From positions 1 through 64,000 of the forward strand of contig NZ_JANUDX010000014.1 in NCBI RefSeq assembly GCF_024810105.1: DNA of 64,000 nt. The letters are read 5' to 3'. This DNA is from Stenotrophomonas sp. BIGb0135 (GTDB lineage Bacteria; Pseudomonadota; Gammaproteobacteria; Xanthomonadales; Xanthomonadaceae). Shown one piece after another: positions 24,163 to 32,725 of this stretch. Both the position numbers and the translations under genes were made by a program. Under the pieces are notes generated by a model, which saw only the letters and a list, made by a program, of their open reading frames with translations, did no database searches and had not been told where the DNA came from. Each line of letters opens with the position of its first letter. The first letter of the stretch is position 1.

Positions 24163-24180
24163 TTCAATCGAACGTTTGAA
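24163..24180. promoter_or_regulatory. Imperfect palindrome before aroQ-accBC
   Basis: TTCAATCGAACGTTTGAA pairs at seven of nine positions and lies 77 bases upstream of the aroQ start in an AT-richer patch. Spacing and symmetry resemble TetR- or FadR-class operators. The regulator is unknown. Confidence 0.35.
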
Positions 24181-24330
24181 TTTTGGCCGGAATCCTTGTG
24201 CGAGCACTGCGCCTGCGTCGGACCCGCATCCGCCGGGGCACGTCAACGGTCCCCGGCAGACTGGCCGGAGACCGGCCACACCCTGCGTGCTGGACCGTGC
24301 CCAGAGCGCACTATCGGGATTGGTATTGGA

Positions 24331-24350
24331 TACGTTATAACATCGCACCT
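24331..24350. promoter_or_regulatory. Possible Zur-like operator of the TonB receptor
   Basis: TACGTTATAACATCGCA holds the palindrome GTTATAAC (24334-24341) and one well-kept half of a Zur-type box (GTTATAACAT), 39 bases before the receptor ATG. The second half is poorly conserved, so zinc control is a weak inference. Confidence 0.3.
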
Positions 24351-24379
24351 TGTCGCCTTTCCCGCTGATTCCGTTCCCC

Positions 24380-26425
24380 ATGACCCCCCATCGTCTTGCT
24401 GCCGCGCTTGCGGCCGCCACGCTTGCGCCGTGCGCCTACGCGCAGTCCGCCGATTCCGCCCTGACGCTTGGCACGGTCGATGTGCGCCAGCGCAGCGAGG
24501 GCCACCTCACTGCGCACCAGGTGCTGACGTCGGTGGACGTGCTGGGTGCCGACCGGATCGCGGACAGCAACGTGCAGCACAGCTGGGAGTTGCTGGGGCA
24601 GATGCCCGGCATCCAGCTCACCGAAACCCGCCAGGGCGCCGAGTCCGGCAAGGTCAGCTTCCGTGCGTTCAATGGCGAGGGCTACCTCAACGCCATCAAG
24701 ACCCTGATCGACGGCGTGCCCAGCAACGTCAACAGCGGCAACCAGCGCTTCATCGACATGCTGTTCCCGCTGGAAATCAGCTACATCGAGGTGGTTCGCG
24801 GCACCAACGACCCACGCTACGGCCTGCACAACATCGGCGGCAACGTCAATTTCGGTACCCGCCAAGGCGGCAACTACACCGATGGCCGCCTTGCCTACGG
24901 CAGCGACGCCACCCGGGACGCGCAGCTGGCGATCGGGCGCGAGGCCAATGGCCTGGCGCAGAACTACTTCGTCGGCACCCAGGCATCGGGCGGCTATCGC
25001 GACCATGACACTTCGCGCAAGTACACGGTGGGCGGCAAGTGGTACTACGGCAACGTGGATGACGGCATGCGCATCGGGCTCACCGCTCGCGCCTACCACC
25101 ACCAGGCCGAGGAGCCCGGCTTCATGACCGCCGCCGAACTTCAGGCCAATCGCCGCGGGTCGGCACGGCGCAACGCGAACGACGCTGATGACCGCCACAT
25201 GCGCCAACTGGTGCTGCATGCCGATCTTCGGCTGGCCGATACCCTGTCCGCCGCCACCCGGATTTACTACAACCGCTACGAGGACGACCGCCAGGTCACC
25301 TTCAGCGACCTGCGCACCGGCAACGCGCCACGCCAACGCCGTGTCTGGGATGAAACGCAGGTGGGTATGCTGGGCACGCTCACCTGGCGCGCGCACGACA
25401 CCTTCACCCTGGACGGCGGGATCAACTACGAGCACCAGGACAACGGCTACCTTCGCCAGCGCTTCAGCTACAGCGAACCGACGGATTTCAGCGCGCTGCC
25501 CGCACGCATCCAGAGCGACGACCGCCACACATTCGCCCATTGGGGCGCATACGCGCAGGCGATCTACCAGCCCGCCAACGCGCTGAAGATCGTGTCCGCC
25601 TACCGCGTGGACCGCTTCGACGGCCGCACCCACCTGCCCGGCGGCGTCAGCGGCCCGCTCCAGCGCTACGGCACCATCGGGCAGCCCAAGCTCAGCGTGG
25701 TGTATGCGCTGGGACCGACGACCAACGTCTACGCGAACTGGGGGCGCACCTTCCAGGTACTTACCGGATCGACCGCGCCGGCGTATCTCACCGCGGGGCA
25801 GGCGGCGGTGCAGCCGTCCACCAATACCGGCAAGGAGGCCGGCGTGAAGTTCGTGCCGTTCGCGGGCAGCCAGGCGCGTGTTGCGGTGTGGCAGCAGGAC
25901 GCGGAGAACGAGATATCCAACATGCCCGCCACCGGTACCACCGTGGTACTTGGCCAGACCCGCCGCCGCGGGGTGGACCTGCAGGCCAGTGCGCCGCTGG
26001 GCGAGCGTTGGACGGTGTGGGCGTCGCACGCCTACCAGGAAGCGAAGATCACCCGCGATGGACGTAGCGGCGTGGTGTCGCTGCAGGGGCGCGAGGTGGC
26101 GGCGGTGCCGCGCCATATCAGCACCCTCGGGGTCGACTACCAGGCCACGGCGTCCCTGCAACTGGGCATGCAGGGCAGGGCGCAGGGCGACTATTACCTG
26201 GAGGAGCGCAACGTCGCAGGCAAGTACGGCGCATTCGCCGTGCTCGACCTGAGCGCACGCTATGCGATCAACCCGAGGTGGAGCGTGGACGTACAAGTGA
26301 AGAACGCCACGGGCCGGGAATACGCCTATGCGTGGTGGGACAGCTTCTTCTGGGACCAGCCGCAGGCCATGTTCTCACCCTCGGCCGGGCGCTCGGTGCA
26401 CGTCGGGGTGAGCATGCGGCTTTGA
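24380..26425 (+). CDS. TonB-dependent outer-membrane receptor
   Basis: 681 residues. Signal peptide (LAAALAAATLAPCAYA), plug domain (SWELLGQMPGIQLTETR, KTLIDGVPSN, IEVVRGTNDPRYGLHNIGGNVNF) and a C-terminal beta-barrel ending in an aromatic/Leu strand (SVHVGVSMRL). Takes up a metal chelate or similar substrate with TonB energy; the substrate cannot be told. It stands alone, divergent from aroQ and convergent with a LysR gene. ATG at 24380 is chosen because the signal peptide follows directly. Confidence 0.93.
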   Translation: MTPHRLAAALAAATLAPCAYAQSADSALTLGTVDVRQRSEGHLTAHQVLTSVDVLGADRIADSNVQHSWELLGQMPGIQLTETRQGAESGKVSFRAFNGEGYLNAIKTLIDGVPSNVNSGNQRFIDMLFPLEISYIEVVRGTNDPRYGLHNIGGNVNFGTRQGGNYTDGRLAYGSDATRDAQLAIGREANGLAQNYFVGTQASGGYRDHDTSRKYTVGGKWYYGNVDDGMRIGLTARAYHHQAEEPGFMTAAELQANRRGSARRNANDADDRHMRQLVLHADLRLADTLSAATRIYYNRYEDDRQVTFSDLRTGNAPRQRRVWDETQVGMLGTLTWRAHDTFTLDGGINYEHQDNGYLRQRFSYSEPTDFSALPARIQSDDRHTFAHWGAYAQAIYQPANALKIVSAYRVDRFDGRTHLPGGVSGPLQRYGTIGQPKLSVVYALGPTTNVYANWGRTFQVLTGSTAPAYLTAGQAAVQPSTNTGKEAGVKFVPFAGSQARVAVWQQDAENEISNMPATGTTVVLGQTRRRGVDLQASAPLGERWTVWASHAYQEAKITRDGRSGVVSLQGREVAAVPRHISTLGVDYQATASLQLGMQGRAQGDYYLEERNVAGKYGAFAVLDLSARYAINPRWSVDVQVKNATGREYAYAWWDSFFWDQPQAMFSPSAGRSVHVGVSMRL

Positions 26426-26458
26426 CGGGAAAGGGTCAGCCCCGTCCGTTACGCAGCC

Positions 26459-27352
26459 CTACTCATCCCGCTTCAGCCACGCGACCAGTGCCGAAAACGC
26501 GGGGGAGGGCTGCCGGCGGTTCGGGTAGTAAAGGTGGTAGCCGGGGAAGGGCACGCACCACTTGTCCAGCACGGCCACCAGCCTGCCCTGCGCAATGTAC
26601 TCGGCGACCATCGGTTCCGGCGCGTAAGCCAGGCCCAGGCCGTCCAGTGCGGCATTGATGACGTGGGTCATGCTGTTGAAGACCAACGGTCCATCGCCGC
26701 GTACGGTGAACTCTTTGCCCTTCTCTTCGAACTCCCAGGCATAGATGGCACCGGTTGGGCGATGCCGGATGTGCACGCAGCGGTGTTGGGTAATGTCGGC
26801 GGGTTTCCTGGGCTTGGGATGTTTCTCGAAGTACCCGGGAGATCCAACCACCACCAGGCGCCAATCCGGCCCGACCCTGACCCCGATCATGTCCTTGCTC
26901 AGCGCCTCTCCGAGCCGGATGCCGGCGTCGAAGCGCTGTTCCACCACGTTGATGAAGCCGTAATCCACGTACAACTCAAGCGTGATGTCCGGGTACTCGG
27001 CCAGGAACCCGGCAAGCCGCGGACGGATGATCGTCTGCATGGAATCATCCGTGCAGGAGATCCGTAGCGTTCCGGCTGGCCGGTCGCGCAGGTCGCCCAG
27101 CGCTTCCACGCTGGCACCGATGGCCTCGAAGTGCGGCGCGATGGAGCGCATCAGGCGCTCGCCCGCCTCGGTGGGGGAAACGTTGCGCGTGGTCCGGGCC
27201 AGGAGGCGGATGCCCAGGCGTTCTTCCAGCAACCGCATCGAATGGCTCAGCGCAGAGGGCGTTACCCCAAGGCGAACGGCCGCCTTGGTGAAGCTCTGCT
27301 CCTGGGCCACGACCAGAAAGGCTTGCAGATCATGGGTCTTCACGGCGCTCAT
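26459..27352 (-). CDS. LysR-family regulator of module A
   Basis: 297 residues: N-terminal helix-turn-helix (FLVVAQEQSFTKAAVRLGVTPSALSHSMRLLEERLG) and effector-binding domain. Divergent from the hydrolase-MFS-cyclophilin operon, with an imperfect palindrome between them, the classic arrangement for a LysR activator of its neighbour. Close in length and sequence to the LysR at 39134-40027 (shared LLARTTR-VSPTEAGE, FPGYHLYYP, RRQ-SPAF), so the two are paralogues. Confidence 0.95.
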   Translation of the reverse strand: MSAVKTHDLQAFLVVAQEQSFTKAAVRLGVTPSALSHSMRLLEERLGIRLLARTTRNVSPTEAGERLMRSIAPHFEAIGASVEALGDLRDRPAGTLRISCTDDSMQTIIRPRLAGFLAEYPDITLELYVDYGFINVVEQRFDAGIRLGEALSKDMIGVRVGPDWRLVVVGSPGYFEKHPKPRKPADITQHRCVHIRHRPTGAIYAWEFEEKGKEFTVRGDGPLVFNSMTHVINAALDGLGLAYAPEPMVAEYIAQGRLVAVLDKWCVPFPGYHLYYPNRRQPSPAFSALVAWLKRDE

Positions 27353-27358
27353 GGATCA

Positions 27359-27380
27359 ATTGTGAGCTCAACTCAACAAT
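27359..27380. promoter_or_regulatory. LysR operator candidate, module A
   Basis: ATTGTGAG and CTCAACAAT flank a 5-base centre, with one unpaired position. It starts 6 bases upstream of the LysR start codon and about 85 bases before the hydrolase. Placement and size fit a LysR box. Confidence 0.5.
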
Positions 27381-27463
27381 GCATCAACTTTAAGCCGGCT
27401 TATCGGCGTAGCCGACGGGGCTTACCGTGGCGCCCTGAGTCCCCCAACCGAGGCCGCCCTCGC

Positions 27464-28522
27464 ATGAAACCCACCACGTTGCTGCTGGCGCTGCTCGCCG
27501 GCCACCTCCTTCCGCTGGCCGCGTTTGCCGCTGATGTGCCGGTGGCGGCCCGTGCCACCGGGGCGGACAACTTCTACCGGAGCCCGACGGTGACGGGTGA
27601 GCGCGTCAGCTTCCACAACCAGTACCAGATGGAGGTGGTGGGCACGCTGTACCGCCCCCGGGGCCTGCCTCGCGGTAGCCGCGCCCCCGCCGTGGTGGTT
27701 GGGCACCCGATGGGCGCGGTGAAGGAGCAGAGCGCGCAACTTTACGCGCAGAAGCTGGCCGAGCAGGGCTTCGTCACGCTGGCGATCGATCTTTCCTTCT
27801 GGGGCGAGAGCGACGGTACCCCGCGGCACCTGGTGGCGCCGGAAATCTATTCGGACGACATCAGTGCGGCCGTGGACTTCCTGAGCACGCAGTCCTCCGT
27901 GGACCCGGATCGGATCGGCGGCCTGGGTATCTGCGGCAGCGGCAGCTTCGTGATCAGCGCCGCCAAGATCGACCCGCGCATCAAGGCCATTGCCACGGTG
28001 AGCATGTACGACATGGGGGCGGCGGCACGGCAGGGGCTGAACAACGGGCAGTCGCTGCAACAGCGCAAGAAGGTGATCCAGTCCGCAACCGACCAGCGTC
28101 TGGCCGAATTCAAGGGCGGGGCGCCCGTGTTCGTGCCCGGCACGGTGAACGAACTCGATGCTGACACGCCTGCCATCCAGCGCGAATTCTTCGACTTCTA
28201 CCGCACCCCGCGCGGCGCCTACACGCCCAAGGGTGACACGGCCGAGCTGACGACCCAGCCGCTCTTCAGCAGCCTGGTCAAATTCATGAACTTCTATCCC
28301 TTCAACGACATTGAAACCATCTCGCCCCGGCCGATGTTGTTCATCTCCGGCGACGCCGCCCATTCCCGCGAGTTCAGCGAAGACGCCTACCGAAGGGCGG
28401 GGGAGCCCAAGGAGCTCTACTGGGTGAAGGGTGCGGGCCACGTGGACCTGTATGACCGCACCACCCTGATTCCCTTCGACAAATTGGCGACGTTCTTCCA
28501 GCGTGGCCTGGCAGGGAAATGA
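27464..28522 (+). CDS. Secreted YcjY-like alpha/beta hydrolase (A)
   Basis: 352 residues with a signal peptide (LLLALLAGHLLPLAAFAAD). The hydrolase core shows VVVGHPMGAVKEQSAQLYAQ, an elbow LGICGSGSF with Cys rather than Ser in the nucleophile position (GxCxxG, as in dienelactone-hydrolase relatives), and a likely base in KGAGHVDLYD. Same length and layout as the hydrolase at 35755-36813. Coupled to the MFS gene by a 4-base overlap. Confidence 0.9.
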   Translation: MKPTTLLLALLAGHLLPLAAFAADVPVAARATGADNFYRSPTVTGERVSFHNQYQMEVVGTLYRPRGLPRGSRAPAVVVGHPMGAVKEQSAQLYAQKLAEQGFVTLAIDLSFWGESDGTPRHLVAPEIYSDDISAAVDFLSTQSSVDPDRIGGLGICGSGSFVISAAKIDPRIKAIATVSMYDMGAAARQGLNNGQSLQQRKKVIQSATDQRLAEFKGGAPVFVPGTVNELDADTPAIQREFFDFYRTPRGAYTPKGDTAELTTQPLFSSLVKFMNFYPFNDIETISPRPMLFISGDAAHSREFSEDAYRRAGEPKELYWVKGAGHVDLYDRTTLIPFDKLATFFQRGLAGK

Positions 28523-29727
28523 GCCGCACCGACGCCATTGCAGACCGCGCCAACTGGGGCGGCGTGCTCGCGATGACGCTGTGCGTCTTCGCGTTGATCG
28601 CCTCTGAATTCATGCCGGTGAGTCTGCTCACGCCCCTGGCGGCAGATCTGGGCGTGACCGAAGGTCTTGCCGGGTATGGCATTGCCATTTCGGGTGCGTT
28701 TGCGGTGCTGACCAGCCTGTCGATTTCCCGGTTGGCGGGCAGCATAGACCGACGAACGTTGCTGCTCACGCTTACCGCATTGATGGCGGTGTCGGGTGGG
28801 GTGGTAGCGTTGGCGCCGAACTATCCGGTCTACATGGCGGGCCGTGCGCTGGTCGGCGTGGTGATCGGTGGGTTCTGGTCGCTGTCTGCCGCTACGGCCA
28901 TGCGGCTGGTGCCGGCTGCGAAGGTCCCGCGCGCCTTGGCGATATTCAACAGCGGCAACGCGCTGGCAACGGTAGTGGCGGCGCCATTGGGCAGCTACCT
29001 GGGCGGCATGATCGGATGGCGTGGCGCTTTCCTGTGCCTTCTGCCGGTGGCTGCCATCGCCTTGGCGTGGCAGTGGGTGTGCCTGCCCTCCATGGCCGCG
29101 GAGCGCCGGCAATCACATGGCGGGGTGATCGCGCTGTTGCGTCGGCGCGAGGTGGCGCTGGGCATGATTGCCTGCGGTGCCTTTTTCATGGGGCAGTTTG
29201 CCTTGTTCACCTATGTGCGACCGTTCCTGGAACGGGTGACCGGTGCAGGAACCGCGGCTGTTCCGCTGCTGCTGCTGGCCATCGGCGCAAGCGGCTTCGT
29301 GGGCACGCTTGCCATCGGCGCATTCATCAGACGTGGACTCTACCGCACGCTGGTGACCATACCCGCGTTGATGGCGTTGATTGCAGTGGCCCTGGTTCCG
29401 CTGGGCCCCCATCTTTGGCCGACCGCCGCGCTGCTCTCGGCATGGGGCCTGCTGGCCACCGCCGCACCGGTGGGATGGTGGAGCTGGCTGGCCCGCACGT
29501 TCACTGACAACGCAGAAGCCGGTGGGGGCCTGATGGTGGCGGTGGTGCAGTGCTCCATCGCGCTGGGATCTACCGTCGGCGGACTGCTGTTCGACAGCGT
29601 CGGCTTTGCCAGTACGTTCCTGGCCAGTGCAGGCCTGCTGCTGATTGCCGCGCTGCTCGCCCATGTCACGGCGGCCGGCGCCGCGCCCACGTCCGGGCCG
29701 GTGGTGGCCGTGGAGGCCGGGGGCTGA
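28519..29727 (+). CDS. MFS transporter, DHA1 drug/nucleoside-efflux type
   Basis: 402 residues with twelve predicted membrane helices. ASEFMPVSLLTPLAADLGVTEG at helix 1 and RALVGVVIGGFWSLSAATAMRLVP at helix 4-5 are typical of the NepI/AraJ-like efflux group. Exports a small molecule across the inner membrane. ATG overlaps the hydrolase stop, and the next gene overlaps its own stop, so it is an operon member. Confidence 0.92.
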   Translation: MSRTDAIADRANWGGVLAMTLCVFALIASEFMPVSLLTPLAADLGVTEGLAGYGIAISGAFAVLTSLSISRLAGSIDRRTLLLTLTALMAVSGGVVALAPNYPVYMAGRALVGVVIGGFWSLSAATAMRLVPAAKVPRALAIFNSGNALATVVAAPLGSYLGGMIGWRGAFLCLLPVAAIALAWQWVCLPSMAAERRQSHGGVIALLRRREVALGMIACGAFFMGQFALFTYVRPFLERVTGAGTAAVPLLLLAIGASGFVGTLAIGAFIRRGLYRTLVTIPALMALIAVALVPLGPHLWPTAALLSAWGLLATAAPVGWWSWLARTFTDNAEAGGGLMVAVVQCSIALGSTVGGLLFDSVGFASTFLASAGLLLIAALLAHVTAAGAAPTSGPVVAVEAGG

Positions 29728-30218
29728 TGAGGCGTCATACGTCGATCACGGGCAAGCCGCTCTCCCTGCTGCTTGCACTCGGGGCAGTAGCGGCATGCTC
29801 TGCCGCCCCCCATCATCACGACGTCGCAGACACGAAAGCAGCGTCCAACCCGGAGCTCCAGCCCATGAAGATTCGACTGATCATCGACGATCAGACCCTG
29901 TCGGCGGCCATGGAAGACAGTATCCCCGCACGCGAGTTCATCGCCCAGTTGCCCCTGACACTGCAGCTTGAGGACTACGCCGCCACCGAAAAAATCGCAC
30001 CGCTTCCGCGCCGTCTCAGCGTGGCGGGCGAGCCGGAGGGAATGACGCCGGTGGCAGGCGACATCGCCTTTTATGCGCCGTGGGGGAACCTGGCGATTTT
30101 CCACAGGCCCTTTGGCTACTCGAAGGGACTGATACGACTGGGTCGAATCGAAGGAGGACTGCAGGTCCTTCGCACGGAAGGTCCGGTAGAGGTCCGCATT
30201 GAGTCCGATCAGCCGTAG
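29727..30218 (+). CDS. Cyclophilin-like fold lipoprotein
   Basis: 163 residues. A lipoprotein signal (LLLALGAVAACSAAP, cysteine after AVAA) precedes a cyclophilin-like domain: KIRLIIDDQTLSAAMEDSIPAREFIAQLP, LEDYAATEKIAPLPRRLS, GDIAFYAPWGNLAIFHRPFGYSKGLIRLGRI. Relatives without signals are often found near flavodoxins and aldo/keto reductases. ATG overlaps the MFS stop (TGATG). Biochemical role unknown. Confidence 0.88.
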   Translation: MRRHTSITGKPLSLLLALGAVAACSAAPHHHDVADTKAASNPELQPMKIRLIIDDQTLSAAMEDSIPAREFIAQLPLTLQLEDYAATEKIAPLPRRLSVAGEPEGMTPVAGDIAFYAPWGNLAIFHRPFGYSKGLIRLGRIEGGLQVLRTEGPVEVRIESDQP

Positions 30219-30325
30219 GTCGCCTACGCGGTACACCACAATGATGAAGGCTTCGACGGAGTACGTCACCGCCCAGTTCGCGTGCAGGCGTGGGGTACGC
30301 CCCTCCAGGGGGGAGAAGGTGACCG

Positions 30326-31114
30326 ATGTCCAGTACCAAGGCGATTGACTGGACGTGGCGGTCAAGATGTCTCGTCGGTCTGATGGGTGCGGCGATGCTC
30401 GCCTCCGCTCGGGGACAGACGGCGTTCGTACATGAAGGAGCAACGATGACTGTTGAATCAAACGGGGTTTCTGCCAACGAACTGGATTCCCTCCAGTACG
30501 GCATTATTCCGATCAGCGCCTTCGCCGCGGCCGGCAACATGGCGGGCCTGCGGGAGGCGTTGAATCAAGGCCTGGATGCGGGCGTGAGCCTGGCTGAAGC
30601 GCGGGAGATCCTCGTGCAGGTCTATCCCTATGCGGGCTTTCCGCGCAGCCTGAACGCGCTGAGCGAACTGATGCAGGTGGCGGAGTCGCGCAGGCGGCGG
30701 GGCATCCTGGATGAAGCCGGCCGCGAGCCCGGCAGGCCGATTCCGAAAGGCGACGCCTTGCTCGCTGCAGGTACCGCGAATCAGACCCGGCTGGCTGGCG
30801 GTCCGGTGTCAGGGCCGTTGTTCGATTTCGCACCGCAGGCAAATGAATATCTGCGTACGCACCTGTTCGGCGACATCTTCGAGCGCGACAACCTTGATTG
30901 GCAAAGCCGCGAGGTGGCCACCGTCAGCATGCTGGCTGCCCTGTCCGGCGTGGAACCTCAGTTGTACGCCCACATCGGCATCAGCATGAACATAGGGCTA
31001 CGCCCAGAGCAGCTCTACACGCTGGCCGATGTACTCGAAGCGCGCTTCGGCCGGGAGGCTGCCGAGCGTGTGCGCGTCGGCATTCAACGCCAGCGCGAGG
31101 CCCGGCAGGAATGA
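30326..31114 (+). CDS. Exported carboxymuconolactone-decarboxylase-like protein
   Basis: 262 residues with a hydrophobic N-terminal signal (CLVGLMGAAMLASARG) and two CMD-type repeats: LREALNQGLDAGVSLAEAREILVQVYPYAGFPRSLNAL and HLFGDIFERDNLDWQSREVATVSMLAALSGVEPQLYAHI. No CxxC is present, so it is unlike AhpD. The decarboxylase activity is not assured. Close relative of the C-terminal part of 36810-37964. Coupled by ATGA to the next gene. Confidence 0.88.
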   Translation: MSSTKAIDWTWRSRCLVGLMGAAMLASARGQTAFVHEGATMTVESNGVSANELDSLQYGIIPISAFAAAGNMAGLREALNQGLDAGVSLAEAREILVQVYPYAGFPRSLNALSELMQVAESRRRRGILDEAGREPGRPIPKGDALLAAGTANQTRLAGGPVSGPLFDFAPQANEYLRTHLFGDIFERDNLDWQSREVATVSMLAALSGVEPQLYAHIGISMNIGLRPEQLYTLADVLEARFGREAAERVRVGIQRQREARQE

Positions 31115-31542
31115 TGTCCAGGAAGATCGCCTTGTCGAGTGGCACAGGCACATTGGAGGGTGGATTGAACAAGATGATCATCGGAACGCTGTTCGGCATG
31201 GCGGCATGCTCCTTCAGTGTTGGCGCGGAGGAGGCACAGATGACGAGGCTGTCAAAGATCACCGTCAGTGCAGAGCACCTGCCCGCCTATCGGGATGCCC
31301 TGGCTGAAGAGGTTCGCGCCTCGATGGACCTTGAGCCAGGCGTGCTGTCGCTGTATGCGGTCTTCGACAAGGAAGATCCGACCCGGCTGACAATCCTTGA
31401 AATCTATGCGAGTCGGCAGGCATACGAACAGCATGTGAAGAGTCCGCATTTCCTCAGGTACAAGAACGGCACGCTACATATGGTCACGTCGCTGGAGTTG
31501 GTTGATGTTGACCCTCTTCTGCCGGCGCTGAAGATCAAGTAG
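31111..31542 (+). CDS. Exported ABM-family (quinol monooxygenase-like) protein
   Basis: 143 residues from the overlapping ATG at 31111. An internal ATG at 31174 would begin exactly at a signal peptide (IIGTLFGMAACSFSVGAEEA) with GGAGGG upstream, and may be the true start. The domain is a dimeric alpha/beta-barrel monooxygenase fold: ITVSAEHLPAYRDALAEEVRASMDLEPGVLSLYAVFDKEDP, EIYASRQAYEQHVKSPHF. Family members oxidise quinols without cofactors; substrate unknown. Confidence 0.82.
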   Translation: MMSRKIALSSGTGTLEGGLNKMIIGTLFGMAACSFSVGAEEAQMTRLSKITVSAEHLPAYRDALAEEVRASMDLEPGVLSLYAVFDKEDPTRLTILEIYASRQAYEQHVKSPHFLRYKNGTLHMVTSLELVDVDPLLPALKIK

Positions 31543-31790
31543 TAGGGAACCTGGCAGCGCATGCGTGTGATACGCGAAGGACTCTCTTTCAATTGCGGCA
31601 TTCCGCCGTCAGTACGTCGGCGCGGCAGTCCTGCATTGGCCGATCTGCTGAAAGTGATCGGAGTCCGCTGATGGCCGGAAGTGGTCACTCGGTGAGGGTC
31701 GTCGGCCGCGCCTTGGCGGTCGAGCGCAGCGTCGAGCAGCAACCGGGCATATACTCGCCTCCACCACGATCCAGCTTGGATTACAGCCCC

Positions 31791-32546
31791 ATGCGTTTCA
31801 CTGCAGCCGCCGGTTCTCTTGTCGTTTTACTGACCATGTCGTCCACCGTATCGGTATCTGCGGCGGAAACTGACATATTCGGCATCAAGTTAGGGGCACA
31901 ACTAACGCTGCCTGTTTGCGAACTATCCTCACCCGCTCCAGCTTCCCGCAGGAGCAACGTCGGATTGGGGGCGAGGGCGTTCAACAAGCTGACGGCCCCG
32001 CCGCCGGAGCCGCTGAAAGCCATGCCACCGGCAACAGGGTTGTGCGTCGCGCCCGGCACGACGAACATGGCCGTAGGCAATACCGAGTTCGCGCCAGGCG
32101 AATACGGTTACCTGGTCTTCGCCACGGCTGAGGCACCGGCGTGGGTTGCGCCGATCGGCATGTCGATCGGCGCGGGCGCAGGCGACGCTTTTTCCCTGGA
32201 AGGTGCGGGCGGCCTGGTGTTGCTGCGCAACGGGCGCGTGATCGCCCTGCGCTTCAATACCATGGGGTTCGAGGCCGAGCCGCGCGTGATGGAGCTGCTG
32301 AAGCGCAAGTTCGGTTCGCCCGGTTCGCAGAGGGCCGTGACCTGGAACAACGACCTGGGCGGCAGTCGCGATTCGATTTCCGCGCAATGGCGCAAGCCCG
32401 ATTTCTTCGCGGATTATTCTTCGGTCGTGCAAACGCAGGCTATGCGAGCGCAAGGGCTCTCTGGCGGGATCGGGTTCCTCAACATCGGCAATGAGCTAGG
32501 GCGGCAAGTGTTGCAACCTGCTGCCAGCAAGGAAGCGGAATTCTAG
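31791..32546 (+). CDS. Secreted protein of unknown function
   Basis: 251 residues with a signal peptide (RFTAAAGSLVVLLTMSSTVSVSAAE), then GIKLGAQLTLPVCE, a two-cysteine pattern and a globular domain (GEYGYLVFATAEAPAW, GGLVLLRNGRVIALRFNTMGFE). ATG at 31791 is chosen since the signal begins there; a TATACT box lies about 40 bases upstream. No family was recognised. Confidence 0.75.
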   Translation: MRFTAAAGSLVVLLTMSSTVSVSAAETDIFGIKLGAQLTLPVCELSSPAPASRRSNVGLGARAFNKLTAPPPEPLKAMPPATGLCVAPGTTNMAVGNTEFAPGEYGYLVFATAEAPAWVAPIGMSIGAGAGDAFSLEGAGGLVLLRNGRVIALRFNTMGFEAEPRVMELLKRKFGSPGSQRAVTWNNDLGGSRDSISAQWRKPDFFADYSSVVQTQAMRAQGLSGGIGFLNIGNELGRQVLQPAASKEAEF

Positions 32547-32644
32547 GAAACCGACGACCTTGCGGGAGGCAGTGGTTGGATCCCGGCCAGCGCCTTGAGG
32601 CCTTGGGAGGAATGCCCTTGTAGGCGAAGGTGATGGCCTGAACA

Positions 32645-32670
32645 TGTCCGCTCCTGGCCGGAAGCGGACA
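32645..32670. repeat. 26-base palindromic repeat (perfect copy)
   Basis: TGTCCGCT, loop CCTGGCCGGA, AGCGGACA: a perfect 8-bp stem in the gap between two convergent genes. The same element recurs at 34185-34210 and in degenerate form around 31663-31688. It may double as a terminator for both flanking genes. Confidence 0.75.
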
Positions 32671-32725
32671 CGGACGAAATGGGCGTCAGAAGGGATCAAT
32701 CGGTGCGCAGTGGTCTGCCTGGCCA

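Noticed and set aside
26426..26458. Terminator between the TonB receptor and the convergent LysR
   Set aside because: Only 33 bases; no GC stem with a T run could be seen in either direction.
30214..30228. CGTAGG-TCG-CCTACG stem at the end of the cyclophilin-like gene as a terminator
   Set aside because: It overlaps the stop codon, is only six pairs long and has no T run.
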